Shown piece by piece: positions 48,027 through 58,110 of a DNA stretch of 64,000 nucleotides. The stretch's first letter is position 1, and every line of letters begins with the position of its first letter. A program made the translations under genes and the position numbers. The notes beneath the pieces were generated by a model, which was not told the DNA's origin, did no database searches, and worked only from the letters and a program-made list of their open reading frames with translations. The stretch is from contig NZ_LMDW01000012.1 of NCBI RefSeq assembly GCF_001425205.1, positions 397,479 to 461,478 of the forward strand, read 5' to 3'. The DNA is from Variovorax sp. Root411. GTDB lineage: Bacteria > Pseudomonadota > Gammaproteobacteria > Burkholderiales > Burkholderiaceae_C.

Positions 48027-48464
48027 TCAGGCGGGCTGCGCCTCACCCATGGCCGAAGCCGGCAGGCCGAACACGCGGTCGAAGCCCCAGTTGAAGACGA
48101 AGGTGTAGACCAGGAAGAACACCACCAGCCCCAGGTCCATCACCAGCGCCTGCCACAGCGATACGCCCAGGCCCCAGGCGAACATCGGCACCAGGAAAGC
48201 GATCAGCCCGCCCTCGAAGCCGATGGCATGGGCGACGCGGCGGCGCACGCTGCGCCCGCGCACGGCCTGGCGCGCTTCCCAGCGCTCGAAGAGCGCGTTG
48301 AAGACGAGGTTCCAGATCACCGCGATGACCGAGGCGGACACCGCCAGCATGCCCGAATGGCCCAGGCCGGCGTCCGTCATCAAGGCCAGCCCGGCGCTCG
48401 CGGCGACGATGGCGATGCCTTCGTAAAGGGTGATGTAGACGATGCGACGCTGAATGCCCTGCAT
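48027..48464 (-). CDS. PACE-family small efflux pump
   Basis: 145 residues with four transmembrane helices in two repeats. The tandem helices RIVYITLYEGIAIVAASAGL, then WNLVFNALFERWEAR, then HAIGFEGGLIAFLVPMFAW and VFNWGFDRVFG match the AceI-type chlorhexidine/diamine pumps, including the early Glu in YEG. Diverges from a LysR gene by 102 bp, as in the AceI-AceR pair of Acinetobacter. The stop is about 70 bp from the metH riboswitch, on the same strand. Confidence 0.9.
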   Translation of the reverse strand: MQGIQRRIVYITLYEGIAIVAASAGLALMTDAGLGHSGMLAVSASVIAVIWNLVFNALFERWEARQAVRGRSVRRRVAHAIGFEGGLIAFLVPMFAWGLGVSLWQALVMDLGLVVFFLVYTFVFNWGFDRVFGLPASAMGEAQPA

Positions 48465-48566
48465 GACGCTTCTTTCCTGGTTCGTGGCTGCAATGCCTGG
48501 ACTTTATGTGTCACTCGCTGATATAAAAAGTTAACTTGTTTCAGTTTTATTGATAGATCGGGTGCC

Positions 48567-49493
48567 GTGGCCTTCTCCAGCGACAACATCGAGGTCTTCC
48601 TGGCCGTGATCGACCACGGTTCCTTTTCTGCCGCGGCACGCGCGCTACGCAAGGTGCCGTCGGCGGTCAGCATGGCCGTCGCCAACCTCGAGGCCGAACT
48701 CGACCTGCCGCTGTTCGACCGCAGCGGCCGCGAGCCCCAGCCCACGGCAGCGGCACGTTCGCTGGAGCCTCAGGCGCGGCTGCTGGCGGCACAGCTCGGG
48801 CAGCTCCAGGTGCAGGCGCTGGCGCTGACCCAGGGGTTGGAAGACCGGCTCACGCTGGCTATCGCGCCCGAACTGCTGGCCGCGCCGTGGAGCGGCCCGC
48901 TGGCCGAGCTGGCGCGGGAACACCCGCTGCTGCAGGTGGAGGTGCTGGCGGCGCCGCAAGCCGATGCATTGGCGCTGCTGCACAGCGGCCGCGCGCAGCT
49001 GGCGCTGGTGTTCGAACGCCCGAGCCTCGACGGGCGCGAAGGCTTCCAGGAAGTCGGCAGCGACCTGATGGTGGCCGTGATGGCGCCCGACCACCCCGTG
49101 CTGCTCGCGGCGCCGGGCGGCCGGCTGCGCGAGGAGCACCTGACCAACACCCGGCAGATCGTCGTGGCCGGCCGCGACCTCGCCACCAGCGACCCGCGCT
49201 TCGTGTTTGCGCGCCACGTCTGGCGCACCGACAACGCGCTGGCCGCGCTGAGCCTGATCACCGCCGGGCTGGGCTGGGGCTGGCTGCCGCGCAATTTCGC
49301 GCGGCCGCACGTAGCGGCCGGGGCGCTGGTCGAGATTCCATTCGAGAACCTCAGCAACGGGCTGGACCTGTGGGTGGACGTCGTGTGGTCACGTGAGCGC
49401 CCACTTGGTCTGGGAGCCCAGCGCTTCGTGGCACTGATAGCGAAAGACCGGGTAGCACCCGGCGAGTGCAGCCCCAAGACCGGCGGAATCTAG
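48567..49493 (+). CDS. LysR-family regulator
   Basis: 308 residues. The winged helix at about 1-65 (FLAVIDHGSFSAAARALRKVPSAVS) and the effector domain from about 90 are normal for LysR. The start is GTG, preceded by a weak GG-rich site. It diverges from the PACE pump gene; the 102-bp gap is AT-rich (ATATAAAAAGTTAACTTG), suiting overlapping promoters with a LysR site. It therefore probably controls the pump, as AceR does AceI. Confidence 0.9.
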   Translation: MAFSSDNIEVFLAVIDHGSFSAAARALRKVPSAVSMAVANLEAELDLPLFDRSGREPQPTAAARSLEPQARLLAAQLGQLQVQALALTQGLEDRLTLAIAPELLAAPWSGPLAELAREHPLLQVEVLAAPQADALALLHSGRAQLALVFERPSLDGREGFQEVGSDLMVAVMAPDHPVLLAAPGGRLREEHLTNTRQIVVAGRDLATSDPRFVFARHVWRTDNALAALSLITAGLGWGWLPRNFARPHVAAGALVEIPFENLSNGLDLWVDVVWSRERPLGLGAQRFVALIAKDRVAPGECSPKTGGI

Positions 49494-49505
49494 CTGCCGG
49501 CCTCT

Positions 49506-50216
49506 TCAGCGGTCGTGGCCGCGGCCGCCGCCATGACCACCCCCGTGCCCGTCGCCATGGCCACCCCCGCCATGACCGCCGCCCCCGTGCGGTCGTCCGC
49601 CGCCGCCACCGGGATGCGGATGCGGCATGCCAGGCGCCAGCCCCGGACGGAAGCTCGGCTGCGGCCGCGGCGGCCTGATGCCGGGGTCCGGCGGCGGACG
49701 GAATCCAGGGGCCGATGGCCGGAACCCGGGGCCAGGCTGCCAGGGACGCGGCTGCCACGCCGGCCTGACGGGCGGCGGCGGATGCCAGCCCGCCACGGGC
49801 GGCGGTGGGCGGCCGCCCCACCAGCGCCGCTCGCCGTACCACGGCCGGTCGCGGTAGTAGCTGGCCCAGTAGCTGCCGATCGCGAAGCTGATGATCGGCA
49901 CGCCGATCACCGCGCCGTAGGCCGCCAGCGGCACGCGCCGCTCCTGGTAGGCGTAGTCGAGGCTGCGCGACCAGACCCAGCCGCGCCCGCCGTCGGGCAG
50001 CACCACGTCGCACCAGCCGTAGCCGCTGGTGCAGCCGACCACGTCGAGCGGCTGGCCAGGCCCGAGCCGCGCCACCAGCGGATAGTCGCCCGAGGGGCCG
50101 GCGCGCAGGTTGACGGTGCCGCGCGTGAAGGCCTGCTGCGCCGCGGCCGCAAGCGGCAGGATCAGGGCAAGCGCGCCGATGCCGATCCAGCGGGGGGCGA
50201 GTGTGTTCATGGCCAT
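49506..50216 (-). CDS. Exported SH3-domain protein with Pro/Gly/His-rich tail
   Basis: 236 residues. Signal peptide at 1-27 (IGIGALALILPLAAAAQ), then a bacterial SH3 domain at about 30-90 (TVNLRAGPSGDYPLVARLG; YGWCDVVLPDGGRGWVWS). A short hydrophobic stretch at about 95-115 follows. The last 110 residues are Pro- then Gly/His-rich (repeats like GGGGHGGGGHGDGH), possibly metal-binding or disordered. SH3 domains of this kind often bind cell wall. Function unknown. It ends 12 bp from the convergent LysR gene. Confidence 0.85.
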   Translation of the reverse strand: MAMNTLAPRWIGIGALALILPLAAAAQQAFTRGTVNLRAGPSGDYPLVARLGPGQPLDVVGCTSGYGWCDVVLPDGGRGWVWSRSLDYAYQERRVPLAAYGAVIGVPIISFAIGSYWASYYRDRPWYGERRWWGGRPPPPVAGWHPPPPVRPAWQPRPWQPGPGFRPSAPGFRPPPDPGIRPPRPQPSFRPGLAPGMPHPHPGGGGGRPHGGGGHGGGGHGDGHGGGHGGGRGHDR

Positions 50217-50288
50217 GGCGGGCTCCTGTTCCTGTGCCAGCCAGCCTAGGCCGGGGCACGAGAGCCTGTCAATCGGCCGGAGGCGCGA

Positions 50289-51344
50289 TCAGGCAGCCTC
50301 GCGGTAGAAGCCCGCGTTGTGGCTGCCAAGTGCGCGGCCCGCGACCGGCGCAACCGCCTTGCCGATGGCCGCGATGTGGTCCGGCGTGGTGCCGCAGCAG
50401 CCGCCCACGATGTTCACCAGCCCTTCGGCCGCGAACTCGTGCAACAGGCGCGAGGTGACGTCGGGCGTTTCGTCGAAGCCGGTTTCGCTCATCGGATTGG
50501 GCAGGCCCGCGTTCGGATAGCAGCTGATGAAGGTGTCGCCCGCCACCTTCGACAGTTCCTGGATGTACGGCCGCATCAGCGCCGCGCCCAGCGCGCAGTT
50601 CAGGCCGATGGCCAGCGGCTGCGCGTGGCGCACGCTGTGCCAGAAGGCGGTGACGGTCTGCCCGCTGAGGATGCGGCCGGAGGCATCGGTCACCGTGCCG
50701 CTGATGATCAGCGGCAGGCGCTGGCCGCTGTTGTCGAAATATTCGTCGACCGCGAACAGCGCGGCCTTGGCGTTGAGCGTGTCGAAGATGGTCTCGACCA
50801 GGATCACGTCGGCGCCGCCCTCGACCAGCGCTTCGGTCTGCTCGTAGTAGGCAGCGCGCAGTGCTTCGAAATCGACGTTGCGCGCGCCCGGGTCGTTCAC
50901 GTCGGGGCTGATGCTCGCCGTCTTGGGCGTCGGGCCGAGGGCGCCGGCCACGAAGCGCGGCTTGTCCGGCGTGCTGAACTTGTCGCAGGCCGCGCGCGCC
51001 AGCTTGGCGGATTCGAGGTTCATCTCGCGCGCGAGGTGGGCCATCTTGTAGTCCTCCTGCGCGATGGTGGTCGCACCGAAGGTGTTGGTCTCGATCAGGT
51101 CGGCGCCGGCCGCGAGGTAGCCCTCGTGGATGTCGGAGATGACGTCGGGCCGGGTGAGCGAGAGCAGCTCATTGTTGCCCTTCACGTCGCGCTCGAAGTC
51201 CTTGAAGCGCTCCCCGCGGTACTGCGCCTCGGTGAGCTTGAAGCGCTGGATCATCGTGCCCATCGCGCCGTCGAGGATCGCGATGCGTTGCGCGAGGATG
51301 CCGGGCAGTGCCTGGCCGCGGGTGTAGGTGAGGGGCTTCGTCAT
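50289..51344 (-). CDS. metH: Methionine synthase, homocysteine-binding part of split MetH
   Basis: 351 residues forming one homocysteine S-methyltransferase barrel. DGAMGTMIQ near 25, [12 protein letters not shown] near 81 and the three zinc-binding cysteines Cys250 (GLNC) and Cys316-Cys317 (GGCCGTT) are intact. It must work with the large MetH part at 45091, 2.4 kb away beyond three unrelated genes. No riboswitch is visible in its 53-bp leader. The short SH3 gene lies 72 bp downstream. Confidence 0.94.
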   Translation of the reverse strand: MTKPLTYTRGQALPGILAQRIAILDGAMGTMIQRFKLTEAQYRGERFKDFERDVKGNNELLSLTRPDVISDIHEGYLAAGADLIETNTFGATTIAQEDYKMAHLAREMNLESAKLARAACDKFSTPDKPRFVAGALGPTPKTASISPDVNDPGARNVDFEALRAAYYEQTEALVEGGADVILVETIFDTLNAKAALFAVDEYFDNSGQRLPLIISGTVTDASGRILSGQTVTAFWHSVRHAQPLAIGLNCALGAALMRPYIQELSKVAGDTFISCYPNAGLPNPMSETGFDETPDVTSRLLHEFAAEGLVNIVGGCCGTTPDHIAAIGKAVAPVAGRALGSHNAGFYREAA

Positions 51345-51397
51345 TCCCGCGATTGTAAAAACCCCGGCCTGGCCCGGCTTCCGGGCGGGTCTTGGCG

Positions 51398-52585
51398 CTA
51401 GTCCGGCCCGCCCGCAATCTCCGTCAGCGCCTGCACGAAGCGCGCGTTCTCCTCGTCGGTGCCCACCGACACCCGGATGAAGGTCTCGAAGCCCGGCTCC
51501 TTCCAGGGCTTGACGATGATCCCGCGCGCCAGCAGCGCCTCGTTGACCGGCCCGTTCGGCCGTGCGAGATCAACGAACAGGAAATTGGCCGCCGAGGGCG
51601 CGATGCGCAGGCCCGGAAGGACCGACTGCGCGAGCGCGCGAAGCTGCGTCGCCAGCACCTCGCGCTGCTGCACGGTGCGCTCCACCGCGCGCGCCATATG
51701 GGGCTCGTCGCCCCAGGCCGCCAGCGCCGCGGCCTGGGCCGCGAGGTTCACGTTGAAGGGCGTGCGCACACGGTCGAGCAGCTGCACCAGCGCCTCGTCG
51801 GAAGCGATGCCGTAGCCCACCCGCAGGCCCGCGAGCGCCCAGGCCTTCGAGAAGGTGCGCAGCACGATCCAGGGACGGCCTGCGGCTGCGTCGGCGCCCT
51901 CCCACGCGCGCAGCATCGAAAGCACGTCGGGATAGCCGGGCGCCAGCCGCGCGTACTCGTGGTACGCCTCGTCCACCACCAGCAGCGTGCCCGCCGGCAC
52001 CGCCGCGAGCAGGCGCGCGAAGTCGCCCGCATCGAACATGCAGCCGACCGGGTTCGAGGGATTGGCCAGCATCACCACCTTGGGTCCGCGCGCGAGCGCC
52101 GCGCACCAGGCATCGAGGTCGAAGCCGAGCGCCGGCGTGAGCGCCAGCAGCTCGATCTGCGCGCCCATCATGCGCGGGTAGATCTCGTGCAGCCCGAAGG
52201 CCGGGCGCTGCGTGAGCACGCGGTCGCCCGGCGACAGCAGCGCCTGGCACAGCATCTGGAGGATGTCCTCGGAGCCGTTGCCGATCACCACCTGCGCGGG
52301 CTGCGCACCCGTTCGCCCGGCGATCGCGGCGCGCAGCGCGGTGCAGTTGGCGTCGGGGTAGGTGCCCGCACGCGCGGCCAGATCGACCAGGGCGCGCCCC
52401 ACCGCGGGGCTGGCGCCGTAGGGGTTCTCGTTGCTCGCGAGGCGCGCGATCTCGCTCACGCCGTAGCGCGCGCGCACGGCCTCCGACGACAGGCCCGCGT
52501 TGTAGGGCGGCAGCGGCGGCACTTCGGGGCGCGCGAGCGCATGGATGGCGGTTGTGTTCACAAGTCTAAAGTCCAGTGCGCTCAC
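51398..52585 (-). CDS. hisC: Histidinol-phosphate aminotransferase-type PLP enzyme
   Basis: 395 residues from a GTG at 52585 that overlaps the hutG stop as GTGA; a GTG at 52561 is a good alternative (387 residues). Fold-type I motifs: [12 protein letters not shown] near 60, GNGSEDILQ, the Asn-Pro of LANPSNPVG and the PLP-lysine region [17 protein letters not shown]. HisC makes histidinol phosphate in histidine biosynthesis, but its coupling to a histidine-degrading operon suggests a possible second role on histidine or an aromatic amino acid. Confidence 0.87.
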   Translation of the reverse strand: MSALDFRLVNTTAIHALARPEVPPLPPYNAGLSSEAVRARYGVSEIARLASNENPYGASPAVGRALVDLAARAGTYPDANCTALRAAIAGRTGAQPAQVVIGNGSEDILQMLCQALLSPGDRVLTQRPAFGLHEIYPRMMGAQIELLALTPALGFDLDAWCAALARGPKVVMLANPSNPVGCMFDAGDFARLLAAVPAGTLLVVDEAYHEYARLAPGYPDVLSMLRAWEGADAAAGRPWIVLRTFSKAWALAGLRVGYGIASDEALVQLLDRVRTPFNVNLAAQAAALAAWGDEPHMARAVERTVQQREVLATQLRALAQSVLPGLRIAPSAANFLFVDLARPNGPVNEALLARGIIVKPWKEPGFETFIRVSVGTDEENARFVQALTEIAGGPD

Positions 52586-53400
52586 CCGCGGCGGCCTTCG
52601 ACGAACCCGAGCACCGCCTCGAGCATGCGGCGCACATGCGGCTTCACGCCCGCAGCCACCTCGGGCAGGTAGGCGAAGGGCAGCGCTTCCTGCATGTAGC
52701 TCGACTGCGTCATCTCGAGCTGCACCGCATGCACGCCGCCGGCGGGGTTGCCGTACTGGCGCGTGATGTAGCCGCCCTTGAAGCGGCCATTGAGCACGCC
52801 GGTGTAGCCCTCGGCCGAGGTGGCGATGCCCCGCAGCGTTGCGGCCAGCACCGGATCGCAGCTCTTGCCGTCGGCGGTGCCGAGGTTCAGGTCGGGCAGC
52901 TTGCCCTCGAAGAAGCGCGGCAGCACCGAGCGGATCGAGTGCGCGTCCCACAGCGCGATGGTGCCGTGCACCGACCTGAGCCGTTCGAGCTCGGCCGCGA
53001 GCTGCCGGTGGTAGGGCTGCCAGATCGCCTCGCGCCGCTCGGCGGTCTCGGCCTCGCCGGGCACGTCGCCGGCCGCGTACAGCGGCGTGTCGTCGAAGGT
53101 GTCCACCGGGCACAGGCCGGTGACGCTCTGGCCCGGGTACAGGCTCGCGCCGTCGGGCGGACGGTTCAGGTCGATCACGTAGCGCGAATGCGTAGCCACC
53201 AGCACCGACGCGCCGAGCTCGTCGGCAAAGCCGTAGAGCTGTTCGAGGTGCCAGTCGGTGTCGGGCACGTGGCGCGCCTCTTCGGTGAAGCGCGCGGCGA
53301 GCGCGGGCGGCACGTGGGTGCCGACGTGCGGCATCGAGATCAGCAGCGGGCGAGTGCCCTGGCGAAAGCGGAAGGCGGGTTCGGTGGTGATGAAGGCCAT
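52582..53400 (-). CDS. hutG: N-formylglutamate deformylase HutG
   Basis: 272 residues. FGAR-type N-formylglutamate amidohydrolase motifs: PLLISMPHVGTHVP near 22, DTDWHLEQLYGF near 48, SRYVIDLNRPPDGASLYPGQ near 75, and IALWDAHSIRS near 140. It removes formate from N-formylglutamate to give glutamate, the last step of the HutF branch. It follows hutF by 7 bp and overlaps hisC. Confidence 0.93.
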   Translation of the reverse strand: MAFITTEPAFRFRQGTRPLLISMPHVGTHVPPALAARFTEEARHVPDTDWHLEQLYGFADELGASVLVATHSRYVIDLNRPPDGASLYPGQSVTGLCPVDTFDDTPLYAAGDVPGEAETAERREAIWQPYHRQLAAELERLRSVHGTIALWDAHSIRSVLPRFFEGKLPDLNLGTADGKSCDPVLAATLRGIATSAEGYTGVLNGRFKGGYITRQYGNPAGGVHAVQLEMTQSSYMQEALPFAYLPEVAAGVKPHVRRMLEAVLGFVEGRRG

Positions 53401-53407
53401 GGTGGGA

Positions 53408-54790
53408 TCAGTCCTGAAGAAGTTGGGTGCGCGCGGCCACGAAGGCGGCCGCGGCTTCGTCGTGCAATGCGTGGCGGCCGGCCGCCACGCGTTCGCGGCC
53501 CGCGACCCAGACGGTGTCGATGGCGCTGGTGCGGTGGCTCGCAAAGACGTGGGCCGAGAGCATGTCGGGCGCCGACAGGCCCTGCAGCGCGAGGTGCGAC
53601 GCATCGAGCACGATGAAGTCGGCCTGCTGGCCCGCGGCGAGCCCGCCGACGTTGCGGCCCCCGGCCTGCGCCCCGCCCCGCACCGCTTCGAGCGTGAGCG
53701 CCGTGGCCACATGCGGTTGCGCCGCGCTCGCGCCGACGTTGCGCTGGCGCGTGGCCAGCCGCTGGCTGTATTCGAGCATCAGCAGTTCTTCGGCCGCGTT
53801 GACGCTGGCGTGGCTGTCCGAGCCCACGCCCCATGCGCCGCCATGGCTGCGCCACTCGGCGAAGTCGAAGATGCCGTCGCCGAGGTTGGCTTCGGTCGTG
53901 GGACACAGGCCGGCCACCGCGCCGCTCCTGGCCGCGTACTCGTACTCGGCGTCGTTCATGTGCGTGGCATGCACGAGGCACCAGCGAGCATCGACCGGCG
54001 CATGGTCGAGCAGCCATTCGACCGGGCGCAGCCCGCTCCATTCGACGCAGTCGTCGACTTCCTTGGTCTGCTCGGCGATGTGGATGTGGATGGGCGCGGT
54101 GCGGTCGATGGCTTCGAGCCCCGCGATCGCATCGCGCAGCGCCTCGGGCGGCACGGCGCGCAGCGAGTGCGGCGCGAGGCCCAGCCGCGCACCCTGCGCA
54201 TCGCACAAGGGCTTGAGCGTGTCGAGCAGGCGCAGCATCGACTCGGTCGAGCGCACGAAGCGGCGCTGCCCGTCGGTGGGCGGCATGTCGCCGAAACCGC
54301 TGGTCTGGTAGAGCACGGGCAACAGCGTGAAGCCGATGCCGGTCTTCTGCGCGGCGCGCAGCAGCGCCAGGCTCAGCGTCGCATCGTTGGCATAGGGGCG
54401 GCCGTCGGCATCGTGGTGCACGTACTGGAACTCGCAGACGCTGGTATAGCCCGCTTCGAGCATCTCGGCGTAGAGCCAGGTCGCAATCGCCTCCATGTGC
54501 TGCGGGCCGAGGCGCGCAGCAAAGCGGTACATCAGCGTGCGCCAGCTCCAGAAGCTGTCGTGCTGGCCGGCGCGGTGCTCGGTCAGGCCCGCGAAGGCGC
54601 GCTGGAAGGCGTGCGAATGCAGGTTCGGCATGCCGGGGATCAGTGGGCCTTTCACAGTTCGTGCGTCGGCGGGGCGTTGCGCGCCGGCCTGCACCTGCGT
54701 GAACTGGCCGGCGTCGTTCCATGCGAGCAGGACATTCTTCGCCCAGCCTTCGGGCAGCAGCGCGTCGGTTGCGAAAAGCGTGTGTGTCAT
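53408..54790 (-). CDS. hutF: Formimidoylglutamate deiminase HutF
   Basis: 460 residues of the amidohydrolase superfamily. [14 protein letters not shown] gives the HxH ligands near 58-60; later [15 protein letters not shown] and [11 protein letters not shown] complete the metal site. It turns N-formimidoylglutamate into N-formylglutamate and ammonia, so this organism uses the five-step histidine route with HutG. ATGA overlap with hutI. Confidence 0.94.
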   Translation of the reverse strand: MTHTLFATDALLPEGWAKNVLLAWNDAGQFTQVQAGAQRPADARTVKGPLIPGMPNLHSHAFQRAFAGLTEHRAGQHDSFWSWRTLMYRFAARLGPQHMEAIATWLYAEMLEAGYTSVCEFQYVHHDADGRPYANDATLSLALLRAAQKTGIGFTLLPVLYQTSGFGDMPPTDGQRRFVRSTESMLRLLDTLKPLCDAQGARLGLAPHSLRAVPPEALRDAIAGLEAIDRTAPIHIHIAEQTKEVDDCVEWSGLRPVEWLLDHAPVDARWCLVHATHMNDAEYEYAARSGAVAGLCPTTEANLGDGIFDFAEWRSHGGAWGVGSDSHASVNAAEELLMLEYSQRLATRQRNVGASAAQPHVATALTLEAVRGGAQAGGRNVGGLAAGQQADFIVLDASHLALQGLSAPDMLSAHVFASHRTSAIDTVWVAGRERVAAGRHALHDEAAAAFVAARTQLLQD

Positions 54791-56037
54791 GCCTGGGCTC
54801 CTGCCGCGATGCGGCCTTGTCGCACCACGGTGCGCACGGGTTGCTGGCCGAACCAGTACGCCAACTCGGCCGCCTCGCGCACGTTCCACAACACGAAGTT
54901 GGCGGGCCTGCCGGGCGCGATGGCGCCGTGCGTCTGCTGCAGCCCCAGCGCGCGCGCCGCATGCACGGTGACGCCGGCCAGCGCCTCGGGCACGGTGAGG
55001 CGGAACAGCGTGCATGCCATGTTCACCATCAGCAGCAGGCTCAAGGCCGGCGAGGTGCCGGGGTTGTGGTCGGTGGACACCGCCATCGGCACGCCGGCGG
55101 CGCGCAGCGCCTCGATGGGCGGCAGGTGCGTGTCGCGCAGCGTGTAGTAGGCGCCGGGCAGCAGCACGGCCACGGTGCCCGACCGGCGCATGGCCTCGAT
55201 GCCTTCGGCCGACAGGTGCTCGATGTGGTCGCACGAGAGCGCGCCGTAGCGCGCGGCCAGCGCGGCACCGCCCATGTCCGACAGTTGCTCGGCATGCAAC
55301 TTCACCGGCAGGCCGAGCGCCTTCGCCGCCTGGAAGACCTGTTCTGTTTCTTCGAGCGAGAAGGCGATGCGTTCGCAGAACACATCGACCGCATCGACCA
55401 GCCCCTCGGCCGCGAGCGCGGGCAGCATCTCGCGGCAGACGAGGTCGATGTAGTCACCACTGCGGCCCGCGTATTCGGGCGGCAGCGCATGCGCGCCGAG
55501 GAAAGTGGTGCGCACCGTCACGCCGTAGGCTTCGCCCAGGCGCCGCGCCACACACAACTGCTTGCGCTCATGCTCGAGCGAAAGCCCGTAGCCCGATTTG
55601 ATCTCGATGGCGCAGACGCCGTCGGCCAGCAGCTGTTCGAGCCGGGCTGCAGCCTGCGCGAAGAGCGTGTCCTCGTCGGCCTCGCGCGTGGCGCGCACCG
55701 ACGAGACGATGCCGCCGCCGGCCTTCGCCACTTCTTCGTACGTGGCGCCTGCGAGCCGCATCGCGAATTCGTTGGCACGCTGGCCGCCGTAGACGAGGTG
55801 CGTGTGGCAATCGACAAGGCCGGGCGTGACCAGCGCCCCGCCGCCGTCGTGCGTGGGCAGTGCCGCAAATTCGACCGGCAGCGCGTCGCGCGCGCCGACC
55901 CAGCGGATGGCGCCCTGGGCGACCACGATGGCGGCCTCGACGCCGTCTTCCAGCGCCACGCCGGGTGCGGCATCGGGCGCAAGGCGCAGGCCGGTCCAGA
56001 GGCCGTCGGCCGAGGGGTATTCGCTGACAGGTTTCAT
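54787..56037 (-). CDS. hutI: Imidazolonepropionase HutI
   Basis: 416 residues. [20 protein letters not shown] near 72-90 holds the HxH metal site; [11 protein letters not shown] near 150, [11 protein letters not shown] near 245 and [10 protein letters not shown] near 325 complete the family pattern. It opens imidazolone propionate to formimidoylglutamate. Starts 24 bp after hutD and is coupled to hutF. Confidence 0.95.
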   Translation of the reverse strand: MKPVSEYPSADGLWTGLRLAPDAAPGVALEDGVEAAIVVAQGAIRWVGARDALPVEFAALPTHDGGGALVTPGLVDCHTHLVYGGQRANEFAMRLAGATYEEVAKAGGGIVSSVRATREADEDTLFAQAAARLEQLLADGVCAIEIKSGYGLSLEHERKQLCVARRLGEAYGVTVRTTFLGAHALPPEYAGRSGDYIDLVCREMLPALAAEGLVDAVDVFCERIAFSLEETEQVFQAAKALGLPVKLHAEQLSDMGGAALAARYGALSCDHIEHLSAEGIEAMRRSGTVAVLLPGAYYTLRDTHLPPIEALRAAGVPMAVSTDHNPGTSPALSLLLMVNMACTLFRLTVPEALAGVTVHAARALGLQQTHGAIAPGRPANFVLWNVREAAELAYWFGQQPVRTVVRQGRIAAGAQA

Positions 56038-56061
56038 TGTCGTTATCTTTCTTTTTGCGGG

Positions 56062-56640
56062 TTACGTCGGCAGGATGCGCACCGCCACCAGCCGGGCGTC
56101 GTCGCTCTCGGGTGTCGCGCGCCATGCATGGGCCGCGTCGGTCCAGCACAGGCCTTCGCCCTCACGGCAGGTCTCTTCGTTCAAGCGCCAGGCGCCGCGC
56201 AAGGCGAGCAGCACGCCGTGCGGCGCCGCATCGACGGCTGACGCGCGGTCCAGCACCTGCACGTCGGCACGCCACTGGCCGCGCCGCGTCATCACGTTGA
56301 AGTCGTTCGATGCGCCGCCGAGCAGCGTGCAGTCGATCGCGTCGTCGCCGCTGAAGGCGAAGGGCCGATGTGTCGCGTCGAGCCAGTGGCTGACGCGCCC
56401 GTCGTGCGTGAACAGGCGAACGCCATCGCCCTCCAGCAGCATGATGCTGCGGTCGATGCCCTCGAACACCGAGAACGGTCCGGCCGCGGCGATGGTCGCG
56501 ATGCTCACGCGCCAGCCGAAGCCGTCGAGCGCCGCGCCCTGCGGCCAGCTGGCGATCTCTTGCGTGGTGCCGCCGCCGTTTTTCCAGGGGGTGACCGGGA
56601 GTGTGCTGCGAGAGAAATGCTGTACGCCGCGCATGCTCAT
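56062..56640 (-). CDS. hutD: HutD/Ves-family protein
   Basis: 192 residues of the HutD cupin fold. VTPWKNGGGTTQEIASWP near 16 and GWRVSIATIAAAGPFSVF near 41 are the family signature. In Pseudomonas HutD tempers the hut operon, perhaps by binding urocanate. The ATG overlaps the permease stop as ATGA. Confidence 0.92.
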   Translation of the reverse strand: MSMRGVQHFSRSTLPVTPWKNGGGTTQEIASWPQGAALDGFGWRVSIATIAAAGPFSVFEGIDRSIMLLEGDGVRLFTHDGRVSHWLDATHRPFAFSGDDAIDCTLLGGASNDFNVMTRRGQWRADVQVLDRASAVDAAPHGVLLALRGAWRLNEETCREGEGLCWTDAAHAWRATPESDDARLVAVRILPT

Positions 56641-57305
56641 CGCATCAACCCACCTTGCCTCAGCTTCTGCTCGAAGTGCCGCAGCACCAGCGTCATCGTG
56701 CCGGTCAGCATGAAGTACACGACGGCGATCGCGAGGTACACCTCCAGCGAGCGGTACGACACGCTGATGATCTTCTGCCCCTCGTGCATCACGTCGTGAA
56801 TCGTCAGCAGCGACACCAGCGCCGAGTTCTTGATGAGCGCGATGAACTCGTTGCCCAGCGGCGGGATCATGCGCACCACCGCCTGCGGCAGCACGATCTC
56901 GCGCATCGCCGTGCCGGGCGTCATGCCCAGCGACTGCGCTGCCATGGTCTGGCCCTTGTCGATCGACTGGATCGCGCCGCGCACGATCTCCGACACGTAC
57001 GCACCCGAATACACACCGAGCCCCAGCACGCCGCACAGGAAGGCCGGCAGCAGGATGCCGAAGTGCGGCAGGCCAAAGAACAGGATGAACAGCTGCACCA
57101 GCAGCGGCGTGCCGCGAATGGCCGCCACGTAGGCGGTGCACGCGCCGTAGAGCCAGCGCCGCTTCGGGTTCAGCCGGCCGATGCCGACCAGCAGGCCCAG
57201 CACGCAGCCCAGCGTCAGCGCGCACGCGGTGATCTCCACCGTGACGAGGGCGCCGCGCAGCAGGTCGGTCCAGCCCTGCCAGACGGGCGAGAAATCGAAA
57301 TCCAT
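56637..57305 (-). CDS. Polar amino acid ABC permease
   Basis: 222 residues, about five transmembrane helices, with the His/Glu/Gln permease motif (EIVRGAIQSIDKGQTMAAQSLGM near 100-125) that docks the ATPase. It sits 7 bp after the binding-protein gene, inside the hut set, so histidine or urocanate is the likely cargo. No ATPase gene for it is present in the window. Confidence 0.9.
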   Translation of the reverse strand: MDFDFSPVWQGWTDLLRGALVTVEITACALTLGCVLGLLVGIGRLNPKRRWLYGACTAYVAAIRGTPLLVQLFILFFGLPHFGILLPAFLCGVLGLGVYSGAYVSEIVRGAIQSIDKGQTMAAQSLGMTPGTAMREIVLPQAVVRMIPPLGNEFIALIKNSALVSLLTIHDVMHEGQKIISVSYRSLEVYLAIAVVYFMLTGTMTLVLRHFEQKLRQGGLMR

Positions 57306-57312
57306 GGCGCGC

Positions 57313-58065
57313 TTACTTGGCGCTGGCGTTGAACCACTTGTTCACGATCTTTGCGTAGGTGCCGTCGGCCTTGAGCTTTTCGATCGCGCCGTTCACGGCC
57401 TTGGTGAGCTCAGGCGTGTCCTTGCGGATGGCCATGCCGTAGTCCTCGGTGGTGATCTGCTCGGGCAGCACCTTGAGGCCGCCGCGCGTGCGCACGTACT
57501 GGTAGGCGGCGGGCTTGCCGGTGACCGCTGCGTCAGCGCGGCCGATGTCGACGAGGTTGAACATCTCCTGGTTCTTCTCGACTTCCATCAGCTGCACCTG
57601 CGGGAATTTCTCCTTCGTGAAGGCCACCGACTTGGTGCCCACCTGCACGCTGACCTTCTTGCCGTTGATGTCGGCCGGCGTCTTGATCGCCGTGTTGCCG
57701 TCCTTCACCATCACGACGAGGCCGCCGGCGTAGTACGGTGCGGTGAAATCGACGACCTTCTTGCGCTCGTCGGTGATGTAGATGGCCGAAACAGCCATGT
57801 CGAAGCGCTTCGAGATCAGGCCCGGCACGAGGCCCTTGAAGTCGATGTCGATCCACTCGATCTTGCGGCCCAGTGTCTGGCCGATAGCCTCGACCAGCTC
57901 CACGTCGAAGCCGGTGCGCTTGCCGTTCTCCACGAACTCCATCGGCGGAAAGGTGGCGTCGGTGGCCACGCGCAGCGGCTCGCCCTGGGCCTGGGCCTGG
58001 GCAGCGCCGGCGAAACCGAAGAGAGCGGCGGCAGCAATGGTGAAAAGAGTGCGACGGGTGTTCAT
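57313..58065 (-). CDS. Polar amino acid ABC binding protein
   Basis: 250 residues. Sec signal of about 26 residues (FTIAAAALFGFAGAAQA), then the binding family 3 pattern: RVATDATFPPMEFVENGK, GFDVELVEAIGQ and VVDFTAPYYAGGLVV. By context it takes up histidine or urocanate. The permease follows after 7 bp. Upstream, 45 bp separate it from the IclR-type gene. Confidence 0.91.
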   Translation of the reverse strand: MNTRRTLFTIAAAALFGFAGAAQAQAQGEPLRVATDATFPPMEFVENGKRTGFDVELVEAIGQTLGRKIEWIDIDFKGLVPGLISKRFDMAVSAIYITDERKKVVDFTAPYYAGGLVVMVKDGNTAIKTPADINGKKVSVQVGTKSVAFTKEKFPQVQLMEVEKNQEMFNLVDIGRADAAVTGKPAAYQYVRTRGGLKVLPEQITTEDYGMAIRKDTPELTKAVNGAIEKLKADGTYAKIVNKWFNASAK

Positions 58066-58110
58066 GGTGAAAGGCTTCCGTGGGTTTGAAAAGGGAGAAA
58101 GACGCAGCAG